From: Porphyromonadaceae bacterium UBA7180
GTDB lineage: Bacteria; Bacteroidota; Bacteroidia; Bacteroidales; Muribaculaceae
NCBI GenBank assembly: GCA_002491165.1
Contig: DKVK01000055.1
Location: 1-14,842, forward strand
Length of the DNA stretch: 14,842 nucleotides
Direction of reading: 5' to 3'
Shown here: in pieces, positions 14,602 to 14,842 of the stretch
Numbering within the stretch: position 1 is the first letter of the stretch
How the letters are laid out: the number at the start of each line of letters is the position of its first letter
Notes under the pieces: model-generated
Database searches by the model: none
Seen by the model: the letters and a program-made list of their open reading frames with translations, nothing else
Told to the model about the DNA's origin: nothing
Program-made: the position numbers and the translations under genes

Positions 14602-14842
14602 AGCTTACGGCACGCGTCTCGCGGATTACTGTTATTTTCACCTGGCCGGGATATGTCATCTCGTCCTGGATTTTCTTCGCTATCTCGGCCGAGAGTTTCT
14701 CGGTCTCCACGTCGGTAATCTTGTCGGCTCCCACTATCACGCGCAGTTCGCGGCCTGCCTGTATGGCGTAGGTCTTGATAACGCCGGGATAGGAAAGCGC
14801 CAGCTGCTCCAGGTCGTTGAGGCGCTTGATGTAGGCTTCCAC
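14591..14842 (-). CDS. rny: Ribonuclease Y, C-terminal 83 residues (cut by right edge)
   Basis: RNase Y is a membrane-anchored endoribonuclease that starts mRNA decay. Only its C-terminal region is in the window; the frame is open to the edge, where the first full codon is an internal GTG (Val). The visible part matches the conserved tail of the family: EAYIKRLNDLEQLALSYPGV, AIQAGRELRVIV, EIAKKIQDEMTYPGQVKITV and the terminal IRETRAVSYAK. The KH and HD domains lie beyond the edge. It overlaps ricT by 11 bases (ricT ATG at 14599-14601, rny TGA at 14591-14593). Confidence 0.93.
   Translation of the reverse strand: MEAYIKRLNDLEQLALSYPGVIKTYAIQAGRELRVIVGADKITDVETEKLSAEIAKKIQDEMTYPGQVKITVIRETRAVSYAK

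Overview
The window looks like a chromosomal segment from a Bacteroidales bacterium; family (for example Muribaculaceae) cannot be fixed from this piece. The evidence is: the Bacteroidetes housekeeping promoter pattern TTTG-N19-TAnnTTTG seen intact three times; a gldH lipoprotein gene; the gene order rplM-rpsI-rpsB-tsf; and a fimbrillin-like lipoprotein with an SCSNDD-type export signal. All recognised protein genes lie on the minus strand, so transcription runs from high to low coordinates. The one probable exception is a plus-strand RNA near the left end.

Layout, right to left in the direction of transcription. (1) 14842-9576 is a compact processing and housekeeping operon. It holds the 3' end of rny (RNase Y), a ricT-like PSP1 gene overlapping it by 11 bases, gldH, an M24 metallopeptidase, and a CCA-adding-enzyme-like nucleotidyltransferase that overlaps the peptidase by 4 bases. 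A good terminator ends it at 9576-9609. (2) 9475-6122 is the ribosomal operon rplM-rpsI-rpsB-tsf. It has a perfect promoter, a leader before rplM, a 328-base structured gap before rpsB, a 13-pair hairpin between rpsB and tsf, and a 13-pair terminator. (3) 5984-2561 is an accessory surface/secretion island. It contains a 678-residue lipoprotein (fimbrillin-like front, beta-helix back), a truncated in-frame copy of its front half with no start codon, and a small secreted protein with its own perfect promoter. (4) 2483-404 is glmS with a long leader and a terminator shared with the convergent plus-strand RNA. (5) 235-1 is AT-rich, and at the left edge holds a tRNA promoter and the first 20 bases of a tRNA gene.

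Most of the window is core metabolism and translation. No phage, IS element, CRISPR array or defence system was recognised. The parts that deserve attention are: an unannotated, strongly folded RNA of about 200 nt at 236-440 (6S-like shape); the intact-frame silent copy of the surface lipoprotein's front half; the overlapping rny/ricT pair, which links RNase Y with its known Firmicute partner in one transcript; and several structured leaders in the ribosomal and glmS operons.
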